From: CBDCYS01 sp965224215
GTDB lineage: Bacteria > Acidobacteriota > Terriglobia > Bryobacterales > UBA6623
Assembly: GCA_965224215.1 (NCBI GenBank)
Contig: CBDCYS010000051.1
Coordinates: 124,001 to 188,000, forward strand
Direction of reading: 5' to 3'
DNA: 64,000 bases
Of this stretch, positions 1-8,787 are shown in pieces. The notes beneath the pieces are model-generated. The model was not told the origin of the DNA. It searched no databases and was given only the letters and a program-made list of their open reading frames with translations. A program made the translations under genes and the position numbers. Numbering within the stretch: the first letter of the stretch is position 1; every line of letters starts with the position of its first letter.

Positions 1-1195
1 GGTCAAACCAGATGCGGCCGTTGTCGACACCGTTGAGTCCAAGTTTTTCTCCGCAATCCTCGATCCGAACCCCGTCGCGGACCTGACCGTCTTTGCCCCG
101 GATCGGGACGAGCAGAGCGTGGACTCCGTGTCGTTCGCCTCCGACGAAAAGCTGCGCGAACACCGTCGCAATTCGGCCGTGGCAGGCAGCATTTCCGATG
201 TATTCCTTACGGGCTGACTCGCTGGGCGTGATAATCTCAAACACTTCCGACTCGGGACGGTAATGCGCCTCGGTTTCAATGTCATAAACATTGGAGCCAT
301 GTCCTAGTTCGGTCATCGCGAAGCAGCCCGGCAGTTCAAGCGTCCCGGTCTCGGTGATGTAGCGGCGGTGGTGGCGCTCGGTTCCCAGCATCATGATGCT
401 TCCACCGAAAAGGCCGAATTGAACTCCGAACTTGATGAGCAAGCTCAGATCGTGGAATGCCAAGGTTTCGAACGCGGCGAGAAACTGGCCCGTGTTGCCG
501 GCTCCGCCGTAAGCTACGGGGAAATTGAGAGCGCCAAAACCTTGGTCGGCCAGCACCCGGCACCAGCGAATGACCTGCTCCCTGTAGGAGGCAGTGCCGA
601 GGCCATGCACGTACTGAAATCTCGGCTGGCGGAGCACGTCCTTTACCCGTTGGCGAACTTCTTGATGCGGGCTGTCGAGGAGCCTTGCCAGCGCATCGGA
701 ATCGACGCCGGGCGAGGCAAGGTCGTCAGGAGGGGGCGGGTGCTGCGCTAGAAGCCGATCGGAAACTTCGGCGCCGACAACGCCAAGGCTTTCTTCGATC
801 TCGGCCAGCGCCTCGCGTAATTCCGCTTTCGGCTGCTCCTGCCCGCCGCTGGCGGCTTTGACCAACTCCATTCCAAGATCAACCAGCGAGCGGCGCTGGT
901 CAGCAGGCAAGTCCGAGCCTAAAGCGCGGATCGTCTGCAACAGTGACTGAAGCTGGCTTGGTGTCGGTGGGGCTTCCGGGCGCAGCCAAGACTGAAGTGC
1001 TTCCAGCGCACCCTCCCGAGGCCAAGACTGCTCCTCCAATCTTGCTTGGATGCTTTCGAGTTCAGCTGCTGTCAATTCCCCATCCGCCCAGGCGACATAC
1101 AGCAACGGCAGAAACGGCACGGCCGCGGAGTGGGCGGAAAGTTGACTAGCGTCGACAGGTTTTGCGGTTGGCTCCGACTCGGCCGGTTTTGTCAT
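1..1195 (-). CDS. Acyl-CoA oxidase/dehydrogenase-like flavoenzyme, 3' end beyond window
   Basis: The minus-strand frame is open from an ATG at 1195 to the window edge (398 codons). It contains FAMTELGHGSNV near residue 291, the signature of the acyl-CoA oxidase branch of the acyl-CoA dehydrogenase superfamily, followed by an open FAD-domain beta region (HGRIATVFAQLFVGGERHGVHA). Such enzymes oxidise acyl-CoA to trans-2-enoyl-CoA. The first 75 or so residues (LPLLYVAWADGELTAAELES) resemble a TerB-like acidic helical segment, which some bacterial homologues carry before the enzyme domain. The catalytic C-terminal half is not visible. No strong ribosome-binding site precedes the ATG. The family is fairly certain; oxidase versus dehydrogenase chemistry is inferred. 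Confidence 0.85.
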   Translation of the reverse strand, partial: MTKPAESEPTAKPVDASQLSAHSAAVPFLPLLYVAWADGELTAAELESIQARLEEQSWPREGALEALQSWLRPEAPPTPSQLQSLLQTIRALGSDLPADQRRSLVDLGMELVKAASGGQEQPKAELREALAEIEESLGVVGAEVSDRLLAQHPPPPDDLASPGVDSDALARLLDSPHQEVRQRVKDVLRQPRFQYVHGLGTASYREQVIRWCRVLADQGFGALNFPVAYGGAGNTGQFLAAFETLAFHDLSLLIKFGVQFGLFGGSIMMLGTERHHRRYITETGTLELPGCFAMTELGHGSNVYDIETEAHYRPESEVFEIITPSESARKEYIGNAACHGRIATVFAQLFVGGERHGVHALLVPIRGKDGQVRDGVRIEDCGEKLGLNGVDNGRIWFD

Positions 1196-1292
1196 AAGAG
1201 AGGAGTGCCCTAGACAGGAGTGCCCTTTTGGCTGGACATGCGTTGGGGCGGCGGACCTTTTTTGCAGCTTCTTTGACTCTTATCTGAATCGA

Positions 1293-1333
1293 CCATCCCG
1301 AAATCCCATCCCGAAATCACCCATCCCGAAATC
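1293..1333. repeat. Triplicated 13-mer CCATCCCGAAATC
   Basis: Three copies of CCATCCCGAAATC lie at 1293-1305, 1306-1318 and 1321-1333. They are in the 293-bp gap between the acyl-CoA oxidase-like gene and the response regulator. No gene is seen in this gap. Function is unknown; slippage is the simplest origin. Confidence 0.7.
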
Positions 1334-1488
1334 AAAGGATACATCGGCGGGGCGCCCAAGGTCAGCGATCGGCGGAAGGCGGGTGCTTCGGGATACCGGT
1401 ACGCGGATGCGCTGCCGGTGAAGCGTGCGAATAACCGGGAGCTACCTGATGGGTGGGCGCGCTGCAAAACGCTCTGCAACGTCGCGGA

Positions 1489-2133
1489 TTAGACTGCCCG
1501 GATGTCGTGCTCGATGGCGTATTGCGCCAGTTCGATGCGACCCGATACGCCGAGCTTTCCGGTGATTTGGTGCAGGTGGTTCTTAACGGTTTGCTCACTA
1601 ACGAATAACGACTTGGCGATCTGTCCGTTCGTGCATCCTTGGGCGACAAGCTCAATCACTTCACGCTGACGCGTGGTCAGCGAGACATCCGACGAGCTTG
1701 ATCCGCCGAAGCTCTTCATGATCGCCGCCGTCATCCCTCCGTCGAGCCAGATCTCTCCGTTGTAGACGCGCCGGATGCTGCTCGTCAGAAGCTCGGTCGC
1801 CATCTGCTTAAGCACGACGGCACAGGCACCGTAACCGACTGCGCGGATATGGTGATTTTGGTCTTCCGAGGCGGTGAGTACGATGATCTTCGTGTTAAAC
1901 CTCTCGGTCCGAAGACGCGCCAAGGTCGTATGGCCGTCCAGTCCCGGCATGCTGAGGTCCAGCAGCAGGATGTCGGGCCGGTGCTCTTTCAGTAAGTCGA
2001 TGACCTGTTCGCCGTCATTTGCTTCGCCTACCACCACCAAGTCGGCCTCGAGTGAAAGTAGCTGGCGCACGCCGTCACGGAAAACAGGGTGATCATCGGC
2101 AAGAGCAACTCGAATCGTCCGTTGTGAATTCAT
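1489..2133 (-). CDS. NarL/FixJ-type response regulator
   Basis: A 214-residue two-domain transcription regulator. The receiver domain (about 7-125) shows the acidic pair Asp13/Asp14, phosphoacceptor Asp59 in DILLLDLSMPGLDG, Thr87 and Lys109, a complete active site. The C-terminal LuxR-type helix-turn-helix (about 152-210) reads LTTRQREVIELVAQGCTNGQ then VSEQTVKNHLHQITGKLGV. It should bind DNA when phosphorylated by a partner histidine kinase, which is not in the window, so its signal and targets cannot be named. The length is typical for the family. It stands alone, with gaps of about 290-330 bp on both sides. Confidence 0.95.
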   Translation of the reverse strand: MNSQRTIRVALADDHPVFRDGVRQLLSLEADLVVVGEANDGEQVIDLLKEHRPDILLLDLSMPGLDGHTTLARLRTERFNTKIIVLTASEDQNHHIRAVGYGACAVVLKQMATELLTSSIRRVYNGEIWLDGGMTAAIMKSFGGSSSSDVSLTTRQREVIELVAQGCTNGQIAKSLFVSEQTVKNHLHQITGKLGVSGRIELAQYAIEHDIRAV

Positions 2134-2460
2134 TGTTTGCAGCTCCGCCCTGTCTTATTCTTCAAGCCACTAGATACCATGCGCGGGCCTTCGCTTCTCA
2201 TATGGTGAGGCGCTGTCAGCCGATCCGTCCATAGCCAAGTAGTACCGAAATAACGTGTGTGAAAACCCCTTAATATGGACGCCGCATCGTACCTTCGCCC
2301 CTAGTTCTAGCGCTGTATGACTCCGGCGCGATGGACCCTACTACTCGTCAGAGGCTGTACCTGCCCCAAGGACCAGGTGCGTCCATAGCGATAGACACTG
2401 AGCTGCTGCAGGTACATAGTGCGCTTGGGTCGGTCTTTCCTTTCTGAGATACTGGGGCAG

Positions 2461-3819
2461 ATGGCGGTTTCTACTGGGATGCGGGTTTTCGCGACACTCG
2501 TCTGCGCGACGCTTCCGCTGCAGGCGTTTGGCGCCGCGCAAGCGGGATCGGCCAGCGAGGCTTCCACCGCCTCCGCAGTCAATCCCACTTCTGCCGAGGA
2601 GGCGACCGGGCCGTCGCCCTCCGACCGGGCAGCGAATGCCTTCCCCTTGCGTGCTGTCAACATCGTCGGCAATGACCACTTTGCATCTCAGGACATCGCA
2701 AAGGCCACGGGCCTCGAGATCGGCGCGCGCGTGTCTCCGTCGGAGTTTCAGCTTGCGATGGGGAAACTGCGTAACTCCGGGGCTTTCGAAGCGCTGGAGT
2801 TTCGCTATGGACCCGAAGGCGACGGCTATCAGGTGACCTTCACGGTTCAAGAGGTGCGCGACCTATACCCGGTGACCTTTCGAGGGCTTGGCGTGGCCGA
2901 CGAAGAACTGCATGCACTGCTCAAAGGGAAGATCCCGCTCTACGAGAAGCGGGTGCCCCCGACCGGGCCGCTGGTGCGAATGATCGGGAACGTGCTGCAA
3001 GGATTCTGGGCTCAACAAGGAAACGACTCGAAGATCATCGGCAGTCTGGCGCCGACCATTGAGGACGAGTTCGAGATGATCTTCCAGCCGCCCTCGGCGA
3101 TCAAGACAATCGCGTTCGTTACGTTCGAGGATAGCGGCGACATCACTCCGCTCGACCTCCAGCGCCACTTCAATCAGTCGGCGATGGGCGTGCCGTTTTC
3201 ACAGCCGCGTTTGCTGGAGCTGCTACACCACAACGTCCGGCCTCTCTACGAAGAAAAGGGACGCCTGGGGGTGACTTTCTGCCCCTGTACAAGCGAGCCT
3301 GACACGGAGACTCACGGCATCCTCGTGAACGTTCATGTGGAGCAGGGGCCGCTGTACGTTTTCGGAGAGACGAGGTTCCACGAAGGAGTGAAGTTTGAGT
3401 CGGGTGAGCTGAGCCGGCGGATCAAGTTCCACGACGGCGAGACGGCAAATATGAAGCTGGTCAATGAGTCCCTGGCCGAAATGGAGAAGCTGTTGAAGGC
3501 TGACGGATATCTTCGAGCTTTCGGGCGCTATGACCGCGAAGTCAACGACTCCGCAAAGACGGTCAATGTTGTTTTGGATTTGCGTCCCGGCGATCTTTAT
3601 ATTTTCAATAGTCTGACGATTACGGGCCTTGATATTGTTGGTGAGGCGGCGGTAAAAAAGCGCTGGGATTTGAAGCCTGGAGACTCATTCAACGCCAGCT
3701 ACCCAAAGGTTTTTCTCAGCCGCGTGCAACGTATGTTCGACAATCTGTCGAAGACTGATTCGAAAACAAAGATTGACGAAGAGACCAAGAAGGTCGATGT
3801 TGAGTTGCTCTTCGAGTAG
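2461..3819 (+). CDS. Exported POTRA-domain protein (BamA/Omp85-like N-terminal part, no barrel)
   Basis: A 452-residue protein starting at the ATG at 2461. That start gives a signal peptide (MRVFATLVCATLPLQAFGA); an upstream in-frame GTG at 2419 would add 14 residues before it. The remainder looks like successive POTRA domains: VNIVGNDHFASQDIAKATGL near 75-110, then a central segment, then VEQGPLYVFGETRF and FNSLTITGLDIVGEAAVKKR. POTRA domains act in the periplasm as binding modules of outer-membrane assembly proteins. The protein ends in VDVELLFE without the beta-barrel typical of Omp85 proteins, so it is either a soluble POTRA protein or a shortened relative. No frameshift is visible. Confidence 0.75.
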   Translation: MAVSTGMRVFATLVCATLPLQAFGAAQAGSASEASTASAVNPTSAEEATGPSPSDRAANAFPLRAVNIVGNDHFASQDIAKATGLEIGARVSPSEFQLAMGKLRNSGAFEALEFRYGPEGDGYQVTFTVQEVRDLYPVTFRGLGVADEELHALLKGKIPLYEKRVPPTGPLVRMIGNVLQGFWAQQGNDSKIIGSLAPTIEDEFEMIFQPPSAIKTIAFVTFEDSGDITPLDLQRHFNQSAMGVPFSQPRLLELLHHNVRPLYEEKGRLGVTFCPCTSEPDTETHGILVNVHVEQGPLYVFGETRFHEGVKFESGELSRRIKFHDGETANMKLVNESLAEMEKLLKADGYLRAFGRYDREVNDSAKTVNVVLDLRPGDLYIFNSLTITGLDIVGEAAVKKRWDLKPGDSFNASYPKVFLSRVQRMFDNLSKTDSKTKIDEETKKVDVELLFE

Positions 3820-3885
3820 GAAGAAGGATCAAATCTGCATTTTGGTCCAAGAAGGCGGCAACGAAGGGCCGTCTGTGTAGAAAAG

Positions 3886-3908
3886 AGAGCCGGGTTAAGG
3901 TCGGCTCT
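3886..3908. terminator. Weak stem-loop between convergent genes
   Basis: AGAGCCG at 3886-3892 pairs with CGGCTCT at 3902-3908 across a 9-nt loop. It lies between convergent genes ending at 3819 and 3967. There is no clear U-tract on either side, so a terminator role is only possible. Confidence 0.3.
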
Positions 3909-3966
3909 GGGTTCCTTCCCGAAGGCTCCAGGGTAGGCTACTTTTGTGGAGGGGGTGAGCCCGTCC

Positions 3967-4473
3967 TTAATCACCAGACGAGATCCCCACCTTGGTAGCC
4001 TTTTCCGTCCGCATGAATATCACAATGTCGCCGTAGACCGGCCCCTCGACGCATCCTGGAATCCGGTGGCGAATATCAACGCTTTTTCCCAATTTGCTTG
4101 TCCACTGCCCACTTTCCAATTGACCTGCCGCGTGAGTCCAGCTGCCGTTCGGAGCGGCGTAGAGCGCCACCTTCGTGTAGCCTTCCTCGGGCTCGCCGTT
4201 TTCGCAAACCTCATACCCGACAGCCTCGAAGCAACTCCTAAGAGCGTCCGGGCTTTCACCGCGCTGAGCACCCTCTGGCCAATAGTACCCCGGGGACGGA
4301 AATGTGATCGACTCCCACCAGCGACTGTCATCGCCCGCCGCGTAGGCGATGCAATTGTATCTTGGGTCCTGTGGACTGGTGATCTCGTAGTTGTCCCGTT
4401 CCAGGTTCGGGAATTGTGCGACAACTTTGTCACTTAAGTGACGTAGCCCTTCTCTCTTCCCCATTCCAGCCAA
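3967..4473 (-). CDS. Small conserved hypothetical protein, DUF7689-like
   Basis: A 168-residue protein without signal peptide. It contains the pattern YNCIAYAAGDDSRWWE, then YYWPEGAQRGESPDALRSCF, then VALYAAPNGSWTHAAGQL and GQWTSKLGK. I recall this arrangement (NCIAYA, Trp-rich turn, THAA, WTSKLG) from a widespread accessory-genome family now labelled DUF7689. The conserved Cys and His suggest a papain/NlpC-like fold, but that is inference. Its start overlaps the end of the 4434-4829 gene by 40 nt, indicating co-transcription and probably coupled translation. Its biological role is unknown. Confidence 0.7.
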   Translation of the reverse strand: MAGMGKREGLRHLSDKVVAQFPNLERDNYEITSPQDPRYNCIAYAAGDDSRWWESITFPSPGYYWPEGAQRGESPDALRSCFEAVGYEVCENGEPEEGYTKVALYAAPNGSWTHAAGQLESGQWTSKLGKSVDIRHRIPGCVEGPVYGDIVIFMRTEKATKVGISSGD

Positions 4474-4829
4474 GCCTCCGTCATGCGTTCCAGGTCGCCA
4501 GCGATGTCGGCGGTGATCGGGTTTTCTCTAGTGATTGCTGTCAGCGCCCAGAACCAATGGTCAGGGCCATTCTCAACGAGATCATTCAGGATCCGATCGA
4601 CGGCCTCTTGGCCCATGCCGATGATCTGCTGGTACGATGGGTGTGCCGTGATCTGGGCGATGGAGGAGAGCAAGAAGGTTTCCTGTCGCCAACGCGTGGC
4701 GAGGTCACGGAAGGTCTCATCGACTCCGGGAGTCGAGGGCGTGAGGGCAGTGACCGTGCGTTTGACGGGCTGGGATGCACTCCAGCGGCCCACCCACAGG
4801 TACCGCGCGGGGTAGGTCGGCCCCTCCAC
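4434..4829 (-). CDS. Small conserved hypothetical protein, partner of the DUF7689-like gene
   Basis: A 131-residue protein. Its core, FRDLATRWRQETFLLSSIAQ followed by HPSYQQIIGMGQEAVDRIL and ENGPDHWFWALTAIT and EAWLEWGREKGYV, matches a small all-helical family I know only as a hypothetical protein found near the family of the downstream gene. The first 38 or so residues look unconserved, so the true start may lie inside (a GTG at codon 13 is available). It overlaps the next gene by 40 nt. Together with the gene at 4908 it forms a compact minus-strand set with no recognisable regulator or transposase. Confidence 0.65.
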   Translation of the reverse strand: MEGPTYPARYLWVGRWSASQPVKRTVTALTPSTPGVDETFRDLATRWRQETFLLSSIAQITAHPSYQQIIGMGQEAVDRILNDLVENGPDHWFWALTAITRENPITADIAGDLERMTEAWLEWGREKGYVT

Positions 4830-4907
4830 TACGGGAGAGAATTCCAGCCGCGGTATCTACGTATTAGTGCCGGTTTGATGGATGTAACTTGTCGCACTTG
4901 CTGCCAT

Positions 4908-5291
4908 CTAGTCCTTATCTCGTTCCTTGCGGGCCTCTTCTAGCACATGAATCTGTTCGTCCAGCCACGCGGAGAACTGCTTTGCCATTTCCAAATCCAT
5001 AATAACGCCAACCTCGGTTTCGCGGATTATGCTGCCTCTGCTGACTCTTCGATCACGGATCTCGTCGCCCACAGCTCCGTCGGGCTGGACCGTATGCACG
5101 ATCTGCTGCGGAATAGCTACACGCGTATTCCAAAAAGCCATGAATATCTTTCCGGCAGGAGACACCCCTCCGTAGACTCTGTCGCTGTGAACGGTCCGGA
5201 ACAGATTGCTCTTGATGTAGTCAATCTTGACCTGGGTAGGGAGTGGTGGGTCGGCTTCTTGAGGTTTTGGCGCTTTTCGCTTCCTAGGCAT
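4908..5291 (-). CDS. Conserved hypothetical protein of the accessory genome
   Basis: A 127-residue protein. The start chosen is the ATG at 5291 (MPRKRKAPKPQ); an upstream in-frame start at 5327 adds 12 unconserved residues. The body reads YIKSNLFRTVHSDRVYGGVS, then PAGKIFMAFWNTRVAIPQQI, ending with a helix MDLEMAKQFSAWLDEQI. It faintly resembles the DUF3467 pattern of a small beta domain with a C-terminal helix. Proteins of this type usually sit in accessory islets; no biochemical role is known to me. It is 78 bp upstream of the 4434-4829 gene, on the same strand. Confidence 0.65.
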   Translation of the reverse strand: MPRKRKAPKPQEADPPLPTQVKIDYIKSNLFRTVHSDRVYGGVSPAGKIFMAFWNTRVAIPQQIVHTVQPDGAVGDEIRDRRVSRGSIIRETEVGVIMDLEMAKQFSAWLDEQIHVLEEARKERDKD

Positions 5292-5538
5292 ATTGCGACT
5301 TCCTTCGGGGCTTGCCCTTAGTATCACATGAGATGCAGGATACTAGCAGATTGCCCTCGAGATCGTTGCTTGTTGCTGTCACCTGAGCAGTTGGTGCCCG
5401 CCGGTGCCAGCGGCCGCGAATGACGAGAAGGTTCATGCTTAAGGGGAGCCGTTCCAGCGCCGATCCTTCCATTGCCAGACTCGGGTTGCTTCGTGTCGCC
5501 CGAATCCACGTCGATAGTTTCGAGCTAAGATAGGTCCG

Positions 5539-6636
5539 ATGAACACCCTGCGCTGTAAGACGCTCCTGCTTCTGGCCGTTGGTTTGCTGGCCGCCTCCAC
5601 GGCGCTCCCTCAAGAATCGGGCAGGCTACCTGGCTCCGAAGCTCGCGAGCTCTATCGCCAAGTCGCGGACTTGATGGAAACCACCTCGATCGCCGCACCA
5701 GAGCTTGCCCGGGCCGGGGCCCCGCTGATCGAAAACGCCCGGCAGTCCGCTCGGGCTCTGACCGTGGGCGCCACGCGCGAGCACACCGGCGTTCTCGAAA
5801 AGCTTGTCACCAACGCCCGCATCTATCTTCAAATCGCCGACGCCGTCCCCAAGCCAAAGCCTTTCGCCGAGGAGGTGCGCAAACAACTCAGCGCCCTGCG
5901 GGACTCGGTCGACCGGATTACGGCTCATTTCCGTGCACTTCTTGAATATAAGGAAACTGCCGTTCGTGGAGCCGACCGCGACAACTTGCAGCGCTACGCG
6001 CAGTCCAACAGCGAGCTCGGCCCCGCTGCTCCGTCGGAAAATCGTGTGGTGTTCCTGGGCGACTCCATCACCGACGGCTGGCGAATCAACCAGTACTTCC
6101 CGGGCAAGCCGTATCTAAACCGTGGTATCGGCGGGCAAATCACCGGGCAGATGCTGGGCCGCCTAAAAGCCGATGTGATCGATCTGAAGCCAGCCGTCGT
6201 GGTCATCCTGGCGGGAACGAACGATCTCGCGCGCGGTGTTCCCTCCGACACGATCAAGAACAACCTGGCGATGATCGCGACTCTCGCCGAGGCATCGGGC
6301 GTCACGCCGGTTTTCTCTTCCATCCTGCCCGTCAGCGATCACCACAAAAGCCAGGACCCCAACTACGAACGCACGCCGCTGCGCCCGCCCTCGGAAATCC
6401 TCAGGCTCAACGTTTGGCTCAAACAGATGAGCCAGGCAGCGGGATACGTGTTCCTCGACTACCACGCGGCCATGGCCGGCGATGATGGACAGCTTCGCGC
6501 TGAACTCGCCGCCGACGGCCTTCACCCGAATGGCGAGGGTTACAAGATCATGGCGCCGCTCGCCGAGGCCGCGATCCAGTGGGCTCTCAGTTCCAGGAAG
6601 AAGCCGGCGAAGAAAAAGCGTTTGGGAATTTTCTAA
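5539..6636 (+). CDS. Exported SGNH/GDSL-family hydrolase
   Basis: A 365-residue protein with a signal peptide (LLLLAVGLLAASTALPQ). After a helical region of about 140 residues comes an SGNH hydrolase domain: block I VVFLGDSITDGW with the nucleophile Ser, block II GIGGQ, block III AGTNDL, and block V DGLHPN supplying the Asp-His pair. These enzymes hydrolyse esters, often acetyl groups on polysaccharides, outside the cytoplasm. The C-terminus is Lys-rich (SSRKKPAKKKRLG), an unusual positive tail. Upstream 5292-5538 holds no gene. The substrate is not deducible. Confidence 0.92.
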   Translation: MNTLRCKTLLLLAVGLLAASTALPQESGRLPGSEARELYRQVADLMETTSIAAPELARAGAPLIENARQSARALTVGATREHTGVLEKLVTNARIYLQIADAVPKPKPFAEEVRKQLSALRDSVDRITAHFRALLEYKETAVRGADRDNLQRYAQSNSELGPAAPSENRVVFLGDSITDGWRINQYFPGKPYLNRGIGGQITGQMLGRLKADVIDLKPAVVVILAGTNDLARGVPSDTIKNNLAMIATLAEASGVTPVFSSILPVSDHHKSQDPNYERTPLRPPSEILRLNVWLKQMSQAAGYVFLDYHAAMAGDDGQLRAELAADGLHPNGEGYKIMAPLAEAAIQWALSSRKKPAKKKRLGIF

Positions 6637-6683
6637 CCTCAGAGCGCGTTAACTTTTGGATCAGAAACCTGTTCGCGGAGCCA

Positions 6684-8768
6684 TCATGGACCGTCGGTCG
6701 CGACAACCTCTAACATTTCAACGAGCTTCTCTTCCCCGATTACCACCACTCCCAGCTTTTCCGCCTTCGCTAGCTTTGACCCGGCTGCTTCTCCGGCGAC
6801 AACGTAGCCGGTCTTGTTGCTAACCGAGCTAACGACTTTTCCGCCCGCCTGTTCGATGAGTTGTTTTGCTCCGTCTCTCGACATGTTGGGCAGTGTCCCG
6901 GTCAGTACAAACGTCAAACCCGCGAGGTGATCGCTAGTCTTCTCCGGCCGCTGCTGGCTGAATCGCAGGCCAGCCTGAACAAGCTGATCCACCAAGTCCA
7001 AATTCTTCGGTTCGCGAAAGAAGTCAGTGATGGCCTCGGCCACACGTGGCCCTACGTCGTCGACTTCCTGCAGCTCCTCGATTGACGCCGCCTTGAGCGC
7101 CTCGATGCTGGCAAAGCGGTCGGCCACGACCTGCGCGGTGCGTTCGCCCACAAAACGAATACCCAGCGCAAAAACCACTCTTGGCAGCGGCACGGCGCGC
7201 GATTTGTCGATGGTTTCCAGCAGGTTGGCGGCGGACTTCTTGCCCATGCGTTCGAGACTCTCGAGCTGCTCGTCTGTCAACTGGTAGAGATCAGCCACAC
7301 TTTTCACCAGCCCCTTTTCAACGAGCTGGTCGACGAGAGCATCGCCGAGCCCATCGATGTTCATGGCGCGGCGGGACGCAAAATGCAGCACCGACTCCTT
7401 GAGGCGGGCCGGGCAGTTCGCATTTACACAGCGGCGGATGGCTTCGCCCTCCTCCCGCACGAGCGTCGTGCCACACACAGGACATTCCAGAGGCATCTGG
7501 AAAGGGCGCCGCTCCTTGCTCTCGGCGACGACCCGGATCACCTTCGGAATCACGTCGCCGCTTCGCTCGACCAGTACCGTGTCCCCGATCTGGAGTCCCA
7601 GCCGTTCGACCTCATCTTCGTTGTGCAAGGTTGCTCGCGATACGGTCGCGCCTCCAACAAAAACGGGCCGCAGCCGCGCGCGGGGAGTGACAGCGCCCGT
7701 TCTTCCTACTTGGACATCGACCCCTTCCACGACGGTCTCAGCCTGTTCGGCGGCGAACTTATATGCAATCGCCCAGCGCGGCGCACGGGCCGTGCTTCCT
7801 AGCGACAATTGCTGTGCCGTATCGTCGACCTTCAGTACCAAGCCGTCTATTTCGTAAGGCAGACTCCCCCTCTTTTGCTGCCACTGCCGATAAAAATCGA
7901 GCACTTCTTCAATCCCACGAAGTTTTGCTCTATGGGGGTTCACTTTGAAACCCAGTTCGGCCAACGTGTCCAGCGTTTCCCAGTGTTTCGGCCGAATCGG
8001 TTTGCCGTCGGACAAAAGCATGTACACGAAATAATCCAATCGCCGGGAGGCCGTTATCTTGTGATCGAGAACCCGCAACGACCCCGCCGCGGCGCTTCGC
8101 GGATTCGTGAACGTCGGCTGTCCCAGGCGCAGGCGTTCGGAGTTGAGGCGCTCGAACGCCTTGGCGCCCATGATGACCTCTCCTCGAACTTCGAAGTCGC
8201 CCGGAAGCTCGGGGCTTCCGCCGTCCGCCCCGCTTCCCGCACCACTTTCCGCCCGGCTTCCCGGCTTGGTATCCAGATTCAGGGGCAGAGAACGGATCGT
8301 ACGAGCGTTCTCGGTGATGTCTTCGCCAGTCATACCGTCCCCGCGCGTCAAGGCCCGGATCATCCGTTTGCCTGAAAAGTGCACCGCCATGGAGAGGCCG
8401 TCCAGTTTCAATTCGCCGACGTAATCGACCACTTCGAGTCCCGAGAGTTCGCGCACGCGCCGGTCGAAATCGCGAACCCCCTCAGTGTCAAAGACATTGT
8501 CGAGACTGGCCATCCTGGTGAGATGAGTCACCTTGGCAAAGCCTTCGCGAGGGGCGCCCCCGACGCGCTGCGTTGGGGAGTCCGCCGTGATGAGTTCGGG
8601 GTGCTGCTCCTCGAGCGCCGTTAGCCGGGCGAGCAGCTCATCGTATTCCGCATCGCTGATCTGCGGCTGATCGACCACGTAGTAAGAATGCTCGTGTTTA
8701 CGGATCTCTTCTCGGAGAGCCCGTACTCTTTGCGATATATCGGACAGCTCGGACGTTGGGTCTGGCAT
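6684..8768 (-). CDS. ligA: NAD-dependent DNA ligase LigA
   Basis: A 694-residue protein of normal family length. It seals nicks in duplex DNA during replication and repair using NAD+. Seen in order: an Ia domain (about 5-70) with HSYYVVDQPQISDAEYDELL; an adenylation domain with catalytic Lys121 in VGELKLDGL; an OB fold; a four-Cys zinc finger (CPVCGTTL and CVNANCPA); helix-hairpin-helix repeats; and a C-terminal BRCT domain (about 615-690, LAGLTFVLTGTLPNMSRDGA). A Gly/Ser-rich insertion (residues about 165-180) lies before EVRGEVIM. It is divergent from the lipid-kinase-like gene, with only 19 bp between start codons. Confidence 0.98.
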   Translation of the reverse strand: MPDPTSELSDISQRVRALREEIRKHEHSYYVVDQPQISDAEYDELLARLTALEEQHPELITADSPTQRVGGAPREGFAKVTHLTRMASLDNVFDTEGVRDFDRRVRELSGLEVVDYVGELKLDGLSMAVHFSGKRMIRALTRGDGMTGEDITENARTIRSLPLNLDTKPGSRAESGAGSGADGGSPELPGDFEVRGEVIMGAKAFERLNSERLRLGQPTFTNPRSAAAGSLRVLDHKITASRRLDYFVYMLLSDGKPIRPKHWETLDTLAELGFKVNPHRAKLRGIEEVLDFYRQWQQKRGSLPYEIDGLVLKVDDTAQQLSLGSTARAPRWAIAYKFAAEQAETVVEGVDVQVGRTGAVTPRARLRPVFVGGATVSRATLHNEDEVERLGLQIGDTVLVERSGDVIPKVIRVVAESKERRPFQMPLECPVCGTTLVREEGEAIRRCVNANCPARLKESVLHFASRRAMNIDGLGDALVDQLVEKGLVKSVADLYQLTDEQLESLERMGKKSAANLLETIDKSRAVPLPRVVFALGIRFVGERTAQVVADRFASIEALKAASIEELQEVDDVGPRVAEAITDFFREPKNLDLVDQLVQAGLRFSQQRPEKTSDHLAGLTFVLTGTLPNMSRDGAKQLIEQAGGKVVSSVSNKTGYVVAGEAAGSKLAKAEKLGVVVIGEEKLVEMLEVVATDGP

Positions 8769-8787
8769 GGACGTTCTATTATAGAAA

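Noticed and set aside
2307..2850. Minus-strand frames opposite the POTRA protein
   Set aside because: They are antisense to a gene with clear signal peptide and domain pattern and have no supporting motifs.
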